A DNA stretch of 64,000 nucleotides, from positions 372,001-436,000 of the forward strand of contig NZ_JAJSOH010000001.1 in NCBI RefSeq assembly GCF_021277265.1, read 5' to 3'. This DNA comes from Kineosporia rhizophila. Its GTDB lineage: Bacteria; Actinomycetota; Actinomycetes; Actinomycetales; Kineosporiaceae. The translations under genes and the position numbers were made by a program. The notes below the pieces were generated by a model that made no database searches, was not told the DNA's origin, and saw nothing but the letters and a program-made list of their open reading frames with translations. This document shows, one piece after another, positions 26,383-36,562 of the stretch (its first letter is position 1; each line of letters starts with the position of its first letter).

Positions 26383-27389
26383 GCCCTCACCTTCCGGATC
26401 CATTGATCGATGGTGACCGCGAGCAGGACCAGCAGGCCGATCGCGAAGCCCTGCCAGACCACCTGGACTCCGGCCAGCACCAGCCCGTTACGGAACACGC
26501 CGACGATCAGCGCCCCGACGAGCGTGCCGACCACCCCGCCCCGGCCACCGAAAAGGCTGGTCCCGCCGAGCACCACGGCGGTGATCGAGTCGAGGTTGTA
26601 CTCCGTGCCCACGTTCGGGTCGGCGCTGGCCAGGCGGCCGATCAGGACCCAGGCGGCGACCGCGTAGATCGCCCCGGCCACGGTGTAGACCGACAGCAGG
26701 ACGCGCCCGGTTCGGATACCGGCCAGCCGCGCGGCCTCGATGTCGTCGCCGGCGGCGCGGACGTGTTTCCCCCACGCGGTGTGCGCCAGCAGGTAGAAGA
26801 AGAACCCGAACAGCAGCAACATGATGATGGATCCGTAGGTCAGACGGAAGCTGCCGATCGGGATGGTCTCGCCGGTCCAGGTCATGATGCCGGGCAGGTC
26901 GGTGCCCCGGACCGTCTCGCTGCCGGAGACCACCGAGTTCAGGGCGAAGAAGATGGACAGGGTGCCGAGGGTGACGATGAACGGCGGCAGTTTGACCGCG
27001 GTCACCAGCACCCCGTTGAACGCCCCCATCGCAGTGCCGAACGCCAGGCCCGCCAGCAACGCGATCAGCCCCGGAAAGCCCGCGTCGTAGGCCAGGTTCG
27101 CCATCAGGATCGAGGAGAACACCGCGATCGCCCCGGCCGACAGGTCGATCCCGGCGGTCAGGATGATCAGGGTCTGGCCGAGGGCGAGCAGGGCGGTCAC
27201 GGTGACCTGCTGCAGCACCAGGCTGAGGTTCTCGGGGTGCAGGAAGCGGGTGTTGATGATCGAGAAGACGACGACCGCCAGGCCCAGCACCGCCAGCGGG
27301 CCCAGGGTGGGCTGGGCGTGCAGCCGGTGCTGCACCCTGTCCCGCAGCGACTCGTGCGCCCGCTGCTCGAAACCGGTATCGGTGCTCAT
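26379..27389 (-). CDS. Sugar ABC importer permease
   Basis: A 336-aa membrane protein of the BPD_transp_2 (RbsC/FrcC) family with about ten helices. Typical segments are ILTAGIDLSAGAIAVFSSIL, the GxDLSxG motif, FIVTLGTLSIF, and GTSLFGGRGGVVGTLVGALIVGV near the C-terminus. It forms the membrane channel for the binding protein encoded 4 bp upstream and for the ATPase downstream. Start ATG at 27389. The solute is probably a monosaccharide, judged from family membership only. Confidence 0.92.
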
Positions 27390-27393
27390 CCCT

Positions 27394-28449
27394 CTACCCC
27401 CAGCAGTTCTCGGTGCCGAACGTGGTGTCCTCGGAGTCCACGCCGGACTGCGGATCGTCGGTGATCAGGGTGACTCCGGTGTCGGTGAAGTCCTGGCCCT
27501 CCGGATTCGCGGGTTTGACCCCGCTACGGGCGAACTCGGTGATCGAGGCGACCCCCTCGGCCGCCATCTTCAGCGGGTACTGCTGCGAGGTGGCGCCCAG
27601 CTGGCCGTCTTTCACGCTCTGCACGCCCGGGCAGCCGCCGTCGATCGCCACCACGACCACGTCCTCGGCCTTGCCGGCCGCTCGGAGGGCCTGGTAGCCC
27701 CCGGCCGCGGCGGGCTCGTTGATGGCGTAGACCAGGTTGATGTCGGGGTCGCGCTGCAGCAGGTTCTCCATCGCGGTGCGCCCGCCGTCGGCCGCCCCGT
27801 CGGTGACGTCGTGCCCGGAGATGCGCGGGTCGTCCTCGTCGCCGATCCGGTTCGGGTCGCCCACGTCGATCCCGAAGCCCGCCATGAACCCCTGGTCGCG
27901 CTGCACGTCCACGGAGACCTGGTCGGAGTTGAGGTCGAGGAAGGCGATCCGGGCGTTGGCCGCCTCGTCGCCCAGCTTGGCCTTGGCCCACTGGCCGACC
28001 AGCTCTCCGGCCCGGTAGTTGTCGGTGGCGAAGGTGGAGTCGGCCGCACCCGGCGGGTCGAGCTGGCTGTCCAGCGCGATCACCGCCAGACCGGCCTCCT
28101 TGGCCCGGTCGATGGCGGGCACGATCGCCCGCGAGTCGTTCGGGGTGATCATGAAGCCCTCGGCCCCCAGGGCCATCAGGTTCTCGATCGCGGTGACCTG
28201 CGACTCGTTGTCGCCGTCCACCTTTCCGGCGAACGTGCGCAGGTCGATGCCGTCCTGCTCGGCCTGGGCCTGGGCGCCCTTCTTCATCGTGACGAAGAAC
28301 GGGTTCGTGTCGGTCTTGGTGATCAGCCCGATGATCGGACGACCGTCGCTGCCGCCGGAGCAGGCGGCCAGGGCCAGGGCGGCACCGGCCAGGACGAGGG
28401 CGGCCGGTCGCCGGGCGGGGGAACGTGGTCGGACACCTGAACGCGGCAC
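27394..28449 (-). CDS. Sugar ABC importer substrate-binding lipoprotein
   Basis: A 351-aa periplasmic-binding-protein-like (Peripla_BP_4) lipoprotein. The signal peptide ends in a lipobox with Cys30 (LALAAC). The mature part begins [20 protein letters not shown], as in RbsB/FrcB-type proteins, with [24 protein letters not shown] as the hinge region and [13 protein letters not shown] in the ligand cleft. The GTG at 28449 is supported by AAGGAG eight bases upstream; the frame is open further to 28530 but that would displace the signal peptide. First gene of the importer operon, divergent from the LacI regulator. Confidence 0.93.
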   Translation of the reverse strand: MPRSGVRPRSPARRPAALVLAGAALALAACSGGSDGRPIIGLITKTDTNPFFVTMKKGAQAQAEQDGIDLRTFAGKVDGDNESQVTAIENLMALGAEGFMITPNDSRAIVPAIDRAKEAGLAVIALDSQLDPPGAADSTFATDNYRAGELVGQWAKAKLGDEAANARIAFLDLNSDQVSVDVQRDQGFMAGFGIDVGDPNRIGDEDDPRISGHDVTDGAADGGRTAMENLLQRDPDINLVYAINEPAAAGGYQALRAAGKAEDVVVVAIDGGCPGVQSVKDGQLGATSQQYPLKMAAEGVASITEFARSGVKPANPEGQDFTDTGVTLITDDPQSGVDSEDTTFGTENCWG

Positions 28450-28727
28450 GAAGCGGCTCCTTCGGTACGCGTCGAGCCGCCGTGCCGGAGATTTCTGGGC
28501 GCGGACAATTCCGGTCGCACCCGGGCACATCCGGGCCGGCTCCCGACTTCCTTGTCGGTGCTGGGCTACTCAGGACAAGTTACGCCACATCGCCCATTCC
28601 GGTAAGCGGCCGCGAACGGTCAACGGCCGCTGGGCGCCAGTTCGGCGAACGTGCTCCCCTGGCCCCAACCGCGCGGTAGGTTCTCGGCAGGGGGATGTCG
28701 ATCTCGGGCACGAGGGGAGCGGCGGGC

Positions 28728-29804
28728 ATGGAAAGCCAGCTGCCGGAGACTGCAGGAATGCACGAGGAAACGTCACGACGGGGGCAACCACCACTCGGGC
28801 GACGCCCGACCATGCGTGACGTGGCGGCCGTGGCGGGGGTCAGCCTCAAGACCGTTTCGCGAGTGGTGAACGGGGAGCCGGGGGTTTCCAGCACCCTGGG
28901 ACGCCGGGTGCGCGACGCCATCGACGAGCTCGACTTCCGCCCGAACATCGGGGCGCGCAGTCTGCGGCGGGCGGGCGGGCGCACGGCGACCGTCGGGCTG
29001 CTGCTGGAGGACGTGTCGAACCCGTTCTCCTCGGCGCTGCAGCGGGCGGTGGAGGACGTGGCGATCCCGCGCGGGGTCATGGTGTTCACCGCCAGCCTGG
29101 ACGAGGACGCGCAGCGCGAGCGCGAGCTCACCCGGGCGTTCAGCGCCCGGCGCACCGACGGCCTGATCATCGCGCCGGCCAGCAACGACCAGTCGTACCT
29201 GGAGAGCGAGGTGCGGGCCGGCACGGCCATCGTCTGCATCGACCGCGCCGCCCGGCGGCTCGAGGTCGACTCGGTGCTGACCACCAATGTGGCCGGGTCC
29301 ACCGCCGGGGTGCGGCACCTGATCGAGCACGGTCACCGGCGCATCGCCTTCCTCGGCGACCGGGCCGACATCACCACCGCCCAGCAGCGCTACGAGGGCT
29401 ACGTGGCGGCGCTGGAGGAGGCCGGGATCGCGGTCGACACCCGGATCGTGCTGAGCGACCTGACCAGCCAGGCCATCGCCCAGGCGGCGGCGGTCGAGCT
29501 GCTGGGGCGGCCCGAGCCGCCGACCGCCGTGTTCGCCGCGCAGAACCTGGTCACCATCGGCGTGGCCCGGGCCCTGCGGCAGCTGAAGAAGGAGCGCACG
29601 GTCGCGCTGGTCGGTTTCGACGACTTCCCGCTGGCCGACCTGCTGGATCCGGGGATCACCGTGGTGGCCCAGGACCCGGCGGCGATCGGCCGGCTGGCGG
29701 CCACCGTGCTGTTCGACCGGATCGGCGGCAACGACGCCCCGCCGGCCACCCATGTGGTGCCGACCCGCCTGATCACCCGCGGTTCCGGCGAGATCCGGCC
29801 TTAG
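28728..29804 (+). CDS. LacI-family regulator
   Basis: A 358-aa regulator with the LacI helix-turn-helix and hinge (TMRDVAAVAGVSLKTVSRVVNGEPGVS, then IDELDFRPNIGARSLRRAG) and a Peripla_BP-type effector domain. It is divergent from the sugar importer and most likely represses it in the absence of the sugar. Starts at 28695, 28728 and 28758 are possible; 28728 is chosen because GAGGGGAG lies eight bases upstream, whereas 28695 has no spaced ribosome binding site. The gene ends in three tandem copies of a 7-bp GGCCTCA repeat that run into the stop of the next gene. Confidence 0.92.
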   Translation: MESQLPETAGMHEETSRRGQPPLGRRPTMRDVAAVAGVSLKTVSRVVNGEPGVSSTLGRRVRDAIDELDFRPNIGARSLRRAGGRTATVGLLLEDVSNPFSSALQRAVEDVAIPRGVMVFTASLDEDAQRERELTRAFSARRTDGLIIAPASNDQSYLESEVRAGTAIVCIDRAARRLEVDSVLTTNVAGSTAGVRHLIEHGHRRIAFLGDRADITTAQQRYEGYVAALEEAGIAVDTRIVLSDLTSQAIAQAAAVELLGRPEPPTAVFAAQNLVTIGVARALRQLKKERTVALVGFDDFPLADLLDPGITVVAQDPAAIGRLAATVLFDRIGGNDAPPATHVVPTRLITRGSGEIRP

Positions 29805-29821
29805 GCCTCAGGCCTCAGGCC

Positions 29822-30886
29822 TCAGGCGAAGCGCACCGCGTGGCGGCGCGGCCAGACCACGGTGACCGGTTGCCCGGCCTGCACCGGGATGTCTTCCGGG
29901 GCAGCGCTGTTCAGCCTCAGCACCTGGATCTCGGCGCCCTCGGCATCCAGCCGCACGGTGATCCGTGAGGTGGCGCCCAGATAGACCACGCGCTGCACCG
30001 TGCCGGTGGCCAGCACCTCGTCCGCCGCAAGTGGGTAGCCCTCCCCCACCACCCGGATCTTCTCCGGCCGCACGCTGAAAGTGGCTGTCTGGGCGAGCAA
30101 CTGCACCGAGACCGCGGGCCCGAGCAGATTCACCGCCCCGATCAGCTCGGCCACCGACTCGTTGGCCGGCCGCTCGTAGATCTCCAGCGGCGGTCCGCTC
30201 TGCACGGTGCGCCCCTCCCACAGCACGGCGATCCGGTCGCCGAGGCTCAGCGCCTGCTGGGCATCGCGCGTGGCGATCACCAGAGCGAAGCCGAACTCTT
30301 CTCTGACCACCCGGATCTCGTCCTGCACGCGTTCGCGCAGAGGGTGCTCGACGGGTGCCAGCGGATCGTCGAGCAGCACCACCTGGGCGCCGGCCGCGGC
30401 CTCGCGCCCCATGGCAAGGAGCAACTGGTGCGCCGGGGACAGCTCGACCGCACGCAGCTCGGGATCGTCGATGGGGCCGATCCGCTTGAGCAGCGAAGCG
30501 ACCTCGTCGTCCATCTCGCGCCGGCCCACGCCCCGGGCTTTCAGCGCTGGGGCCAGCACGTCACGCACACTCTGGCGCGGGCCGAAGTCGGTGTCGGCCA
30601 GGCCGATGACCGAGCTGCCCCGGGGCACCTCCTGGCCGTCCAGGAGGATCTGACCGTGGTCGGGCTTCTCCAGCCCGGCGACGAGGGCCAGCGTGGCCGA
30701 CTTCCCCGACCCGGCCGGCCCGAGCAGGGTGAGCACCTCGTGCTCGTACAGCGTCAGGTCGACCCCGTCGAGCGCGGTCAGGCGGTGCGAGCGCGACCCG
30801 AACGACTTGCCCAGGCTACTCACAGTGAGCAGCGGAGGCAGCGCGGACTCCAGCTGCTGAAGGTAGGACAGATGCGTGCCGACCAC
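29822..30886 (-). CDS. Degenerate solo ABC ATPase with TOBE domain
   Basis: A 354-aa protein built like PotA/UgpC-type importer ATPases, including a C-terminal TOBE region (about 255-350), but with most catalytic motifs lost. Walker A is intact (GPAGSGKS, 56-63). The signature LSGGQ is replaced by LSPAHQ (149-154), the catalytic Glu after Walker B is Asp (LLDDP, 171-175), the D-loop reads APVE, the Q-loop glutamine is missing (94-102), and the switch His is Arg207 (TRD). It should bind nucleotide but hydrolyse poorly. No permease or binding-protein gene is adjacent. GTG 30886 is the start. Either a regulatory nucleotide-binding protein or a decaying transporter part. Confidence 0.8.
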   Translation of the reverse strand: MVGTHLSYLQQLESALPPLLTVSSLGKSFGSRSHRLTALDGVDLTLYEHEVLTLLGPAGSGKSATLALVAGLEKPDHGQILLDGQEVPRGSSVIGLADTDFGPRQSVRDVLAPALKARGVGRREMDDEVASLLKRIGPIDDPELRAVELSPAHQLLLAMGREAAAGAQVVLLDDPLAPVEHPLRERVQDEIRVVREEFGFALVIATRDAQQALSLGDRIAVLWEGRTVQSGPPLEIYERPANESVAELIGAVNLLGPAVSVQLLAQTATFSVRPEKIRVVGEGYPLAADEVLATGTVQRVVYLGATSRITVRLDAEGAEIQVLRLNSAAPEDIPVQAGQPVTVVWPRRHAVRFA

Positions 30887-30992
30887 TGTGTCGCGCCCTC
30901 ACTTCACTCGGAAACCCGCCCCCACCAGCGGTGCTGATCATGCTAGGGGGCCGTCCACCGGCTCGGGCGGATCAGGTACCTACGCGCAGAGA

Positions 30993-31056
30993 AACAGGGG
31001 CGGATCGTGCACGACCGCGACTTTGTGTCGTCGGCCGGGCACGATCCGCCCCTGTT
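30993..31056 (-). terminator. Terminator of the DUF1206 gene
   Basis: An 18-bp perfect inverted repeat (30993-31010 with 31039-31056; 28-base loop) 12 bases beyond the stop of the DUF1206 gene. Confidence 0.7.
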
Positions 31057-31068
31057 CGGGTGGAGTGG

Positions 31069-31923
31069 TCAGCCTTCCTTGTGCTGGCGGGCCGTGACCA
31101 GCTGGAACACCGCGTAGCAGGCCAGGCCCAGGGCGACCAGCGTCAGGATCCACTGGCCGAAGGGCTGCTCGGCCAGGGTCTTCAGGGCCGCGTCCAGGCC
31201 GCGGGCCTCTTCCGGCTGCGACTTCACACCGGCCACGACGAACAGGATGCCCAGCACGCCGAACGCGACACCGCGGGAGATCCAGCCGGCCTGACCGAGG
31301 CGGGTGATGTTGCGGCCCGGGTGACCCTCGAGCTTCTCCAGGAACTTCTTCTTCACGCCCTTGTAGACCATGTAGCCGGACCAGGCGATGACCGCCAGGC
31401 CGAGCAGCACGACCAGCACCCGGCCGGCCGGAGCGCCCATCAGGTCGGCGGTGAAGTCGGACGTCTTGTCGCTGGAGTTGCTGCTGCCGCCGCCGAGGCC
31501 GAGACGCAGCGACTGCACGGCCAGCAGCGCACCGAAAATGCCCTTGCCGGCGGCACTCAGGCGCTTGAAGGCACTGTCGTCGCTCGGCGGGCCGATGATG
31601 CTGAGCAGGAACTGCCAGACCGCGAAGCCGATCAGGCCGATCCCCATGATGACGAGAAGTGCCTTGCCGAACGGCTGTTCGGCGACCTGCTGGAGGGCCC
31701 CGCTGTTGTCGGCGCTCTGCTCCGAGCTGCCCCAGGCGACCTGGAGCGAGATCCAGGCCAGCAGCAGGTAGACGACCCCGATGGCGGCGACGCCGACCTG
31801 CCCCAGCCGCTTCAGCCAGGGTGAGTTCGCCTGCCGGGCAAGCCCTTCGGCGGTGTTCTTGGCGTTCGAGGCTTTACCCTCGCCGCCGGAGGAGCCGTTA
31901 CGTGTCGGCGTGGCACTGGCCAT
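31069..31923 (-). CDS. DUF1206 membrane protein
   Basis: A 284-aa integral membrane protein made of three repeats of two helices each, the DUF1206 architecture. Each repeat begins with a short amphipathic GLARQA/LGQVG-like helix and contains a conserved Gly-rich transmembrane pair (for example VGVAAIGVVYLLLAWISLQVA and ISRGVAFGVLGILFVVAGVK), with QPFG motifs at the loop ends. No function is known. The ATG at 31923 has GAGAGG seven bases upstream and removes a 17-residue unconserved N-terminus. Single-gene unit. Confidence 0.9.
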   Translation of the reverse strand: MASATPTRNGSSGGEGKASNAKNTAEGLARQANSPWLKRLGQVGVAAIGVVYLLLAWISLQVAWGSSEQSADNSGALQQVAEQPFGKALLVIMGIGLIGFAVWQFLLSIIGPPSDDSAFKRLSAAGKGIFGALLAVQSLRLGLGGGSSNSSDKTSDFTADLMGAPAGRVLVVLLGLAVIAWSGYMVYKGVKKKFLEKLEGHPGRNITRLGQAGWISRGVAFGVLGILFVVAGVKSQPEEARGLDAALKTLAEQPFGQWILTLVALGLACYAVFQLVTARQHKEG

Positions 31924-32014
31924 GGTTCGACCTCTCACTTCCCTACGTGGTTGATCGCCGGACCAAGATCGCACGAAAGGATGAAGGCCGCATATCGAGA
32001 GTCTTGACGAGCGG

Positions 32015-32671
32015 TCAGACCAGGGGTAGGAGCGCCTGTGCCACGGTCAGCTCGGCCGGGGTGGTCACGTGCACGTTGGTCGGCTCACCGGGAACCACCA
32101 CCACGCGCCCACCCAGGGCCGCCACCATCCCCGAGTCCTCGACAGCGTCTGCAATCTGCTCGTGGGCCCGGCGCAGGGTGGGCAGGTCGAAGGCCATCGG
32201 CATCTGCGCCGACACACTGCCGCCGGCCGGGGTGGTGGCACCCGCCAGCCCCAGAATTCCCTCCGCGCCGGAAACCGGATCATTCTCAAGCTTTTTCACC
32301 GCATCGGTGAGCGGGAGACCGGGCAGGGCGGCGTCGGCCCCGCCTCGCACTGCCGTGATCACCCGGTCGTAGAGGAGCGGACTGGCCAGCGGGTGGGCGG
32401 CGTCGGTGATGCAGACGATCTCGGCGTCTTCCGGCAGGGCGGCCAGACCGGCGCGCACGGACTCGGCGCGGGTGGAACCACCGGTGGCCTGCACTCCCTT
32501 ACCCGGCCACTCGTGGCCGGCAGGCAGGACGACCACAACGCCGTCGCAGCTGCGCGCCGCGATGTCCACCACCCGCTCGAGCAGGGTCTGTCCGCCGAGC
32601 ACGGCGAACTGCTTCAGCCCGCCGAACCGGGTACCACCGCCACCAGCGAGAACAACACCCCAGACGCTCAT
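32015..32671 (-). CDS. IspD-like nucleotidyltransferase with altered active site
   Basis: A 218-aa protein with the IspD/TarI cytidylyltransferase fold: LAGGGGTRFGGLKQF (nucleotide loop), TDAAHPLASPLL, LTDAVKKLE and GGRVVVVPGEPTNVHVTTPAEL. Compared with E. coli IspD, several key positions differ: the DAARP arginine is His93, the arginine in the WRALTPQ region is absent, and the lysine before VT is His201. IspF, the usual neighbour, is missing. It may be a divergent IspD, or a nucleotidyltransferase for another phosphosugar alcohol. ATG 32671. It is 76 bp from the 3' end of purL, with a terminator between, so it is a separate transcript. Confidence 0.65.
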   Translation of the reverse strand: MSVWGVVLAGGGGTRFGGLKQFAVLGGQTLLERVVDIAARSCDGVVVVLPAGHEWPGKGVQATGGSTRAESVRAGLAALPEDAEIVCITDAAHPLASPLLYDRVITAVRGGADAALPGLPLTDAVKKLENDPVSGAEGILGLAGATTPAGGSVSAQMPMAFDLPTLRRAHEQIADAVEDSGMVAALGGRVVVVPGEPTNVHVTTPAELTVAQALLPLV

Positions 32672-32702
32672 GGGCGCAACCGTATCGTCCGGATATGCGC
32701 AA

Positions 32703-32734
32703 CGGCCCGCCTCCCGTTGCCGGGAGACGGGCCG
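32703..32734 (-). terminator. Terminator of the purS-purQ-purL operon
   Basis: A 14-bp stem with one mismatch (CGGCCCGCCTCCCG, loop TTGC, CGGGAGACGGGCCG) 14 bases after the purL stop. Confidence 0.75.
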
Positions 32735-32747
32735 CCGACTTACAGCC

Positions 32748-35044
<2,297 letters not shown>

Positions 35045-35048
<4 letters not shown>

Positions 35049-35746
35049 GCTGAGAGCACTCCCTGCAGTGCGCTGGTGAAGAAGGCCAGTCCGTCGGTGC
35101 CGTTGTTGACCTCCGGGCCGTAACCGGCCTCGGTGGCGTGCTCCGGGTGCGGCATCAGGCCGACGACGGTGCCGGAGGCGTTGCTGACGCCGGCGATGTC
35201 GCGGTACGAGCCGTTCGGGTTCACCTCGAGGTAGCGGGCGACCACCCGGCCCTCGCCCTCGAGCATGTCGAGCGTGGCGTCGTCGGCGACGAAACCGCCC
35301 TCGCCGTTCTTCAGCGGGACGACGATCTCCTGGCCCTGCTCGTAGCCGTTGGTCCAGGTGGTGCCGGTGCGCTCGATCCGCAGCTTCTGGTCGCGGCAGA
35401 TGAACTGCTGCTTCTCGTTGCGCACCAGGGCGCCGGGCAGCAGGTGCGACTCGGTGAGCACCTGGAAGCCGTTGCAGATGCCGAGCACCGGCAGACCGGA
35501 GGAGACCTGGGTGGGCGGGCCGGCCAGCCGGATGATCTCGTTCATCACCGGGGCGAACCGGGCGATCGCGCCGCAGCGCAGGTAGTCGCCGTAGGAGAAG
35601 CCGCCGGGGAGCACCACGGCGTCGACGCCCTTGATGTCCTCGTCACCGTGCCACAGCGGCACCGGGGTGCCACCGGCGATCTTCACCGCGCGCAGGGCGT
35701 CCCGGTCGTCCAGGCTGCCCGGGAAGGTGACGACACCGATCCGCAT
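35045..35746 (-). CDS. purQ: Phosphoribosylformylglycinamidine synthase subunit PurQ (glutaminase)
   Basis: A 233-aa class I glutamine amidotransferase that supplies ammonia to PurL. The nucleophile is Cys91 in VLGICNGFQ and the His/Glu of the triad lie in [10 protein letters not shown] near the C-terminus. ATG 35746 ([10 protein letters not shown]) is preferred because AGGAG lies about eight bases upstream; the GTG at 35755, overlapping the purS stop, is the alternative and adds three residues. Middle gene of purS-purQ-purL. Confidence 0.97.
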
Positions 35747-35751
35747 CCCGG

Positions 35752-36009
35752 TCACTCCTGCTCCGAGGCGGCGCGGACGGCCACCACGTCCTCGATGACC
35801 GGGTTGGACAGCAGCGTCTGCGCCGCCTCCCGGGCGCGGTCGAGAACCGCCTGGTCGACCTCGCCCTCGACCTCGAGCTCGAACCGCTTGCCCTGGCGGG
35901 CACCGGCGAACTCGGCGAAGCCGAGCCGGGCGAGGGCCCCGACGACCGCCTTGCCCTGCGGATCGAGGATCTCAGGCTTCGGCATGACGTCGATCACGAC
36001 GCGACCCAT
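35752..36009 (-). CDS. purS: Phosphoribosylformylglycinamidine synthase subunit PurS
   Basis: An 85-aa PurS, the small subunit that bridges PurL and PurQ. It shows the family start [22 protein letters not shown] and the [10 protein letters not shown] strand. ATG 36009 has GGAGC about nine bases upstream and gives the normal family length; the frame stays open to 36081 without conservation. First gene of the purSQL operon. Confidence 0.95.
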   Translation of the reverse strand: MGRVVIDVMPKPEILDPQGKAVVGALARLGFAEFAGARQGKRFELEVEGEVDQAVLDRAREAAQTLLSNPVIEDVVAVRAASEQE

Positions 36010-36088
36010 GACAGTGCTCCTAGCTGGAGAGACGGGCTGATGCGGGTAAAACGCTACCTGACCCGGACCGCCCTGCCGCACATCAGCA

Positions 36089-36559
36089 TCAGTAGTCGGT
36101 GCGGTCGCTCTTGCGCCCCCACTCCTCGAACGGCCGGGTGGCCGCGGCCAGCGGCAACTGGGCCAGGGTGAGCGGCCACTGCGCGGGCTCGTTCTGGAAC
36201 ACCTCGTAGAAGGCCCGGTCGTCGAAGCCGGCCTTGGCCGCGTCGTAGCGGTCGGCGGCGAAGACGATGCGTTCGACCCGGGCCCACAGGGCCGAGGCGA
36301 AGCACATCGGGCAGGGTTCGCAGGAGCTCACCAGCAGGCAGCCGTCCAGCCGGAAGGAACCCACCGCCCGGCAGGCCGCCCGGATCGCCACCACCTCGGC
36401 GTGCGCGGTCGGGTCCAGCGTGGGGGTGACCTGGTTGGTGCCCGAGGCCAGGAGCTCGCCGTCGCGCACCACGATCGCCCCGAACGGCCCACCGCCGTCG
36501 GTCACGTTCTGCGCCGCCAGCGCCACCGCCTGGTCCAGCCACTCGGTCTCGGTGACCAT
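36089..36559 (-). CDS. Nucleoside/guanine deaminase
   Basis: A 156-aa cytidine-deaminase-fold enzyme with zinc ligands His53 (TAHAE, with catalytic Glu55), Cys83 and Cys86 (EPCPMC). The sequence, including the FEEWGRK-like C-terminus and RYDAAKAGFDD, is that of the GuaD-type guanine deaminases that convert guanine to xanthine. The position immediately downstream of xanthine dehydrogenase (3 bp) supports that substrate: guanine to xanthine to urate. ATG 36559. A tRNA adenosine deaminase (TadA) is unlikely given the sequence. Confidence 0.85.
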   Translation of the reverse strand: MVTETEWLDQAVALAAQNVTDGGGPFGAIVVRDGELLASGTNQVTPTLDPTAHAEVVAIRAACRAVGSFRLDGCLLVSSCEPCPMCFASALWARVERIVFAADRYDAAKAGFDDRAFYEVFQNEPAQWPLTLAQLPLAAATRPFEEWGRKSDRTDY

Positions 36560-36562
36560 GGT

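Noticed and set aside
28450-28727. LacI operator of the classical palindromic type upstream of the sugar importer
   Set aside because: I looked for AACGTT-centred palindromes and found none convincing in the gap.
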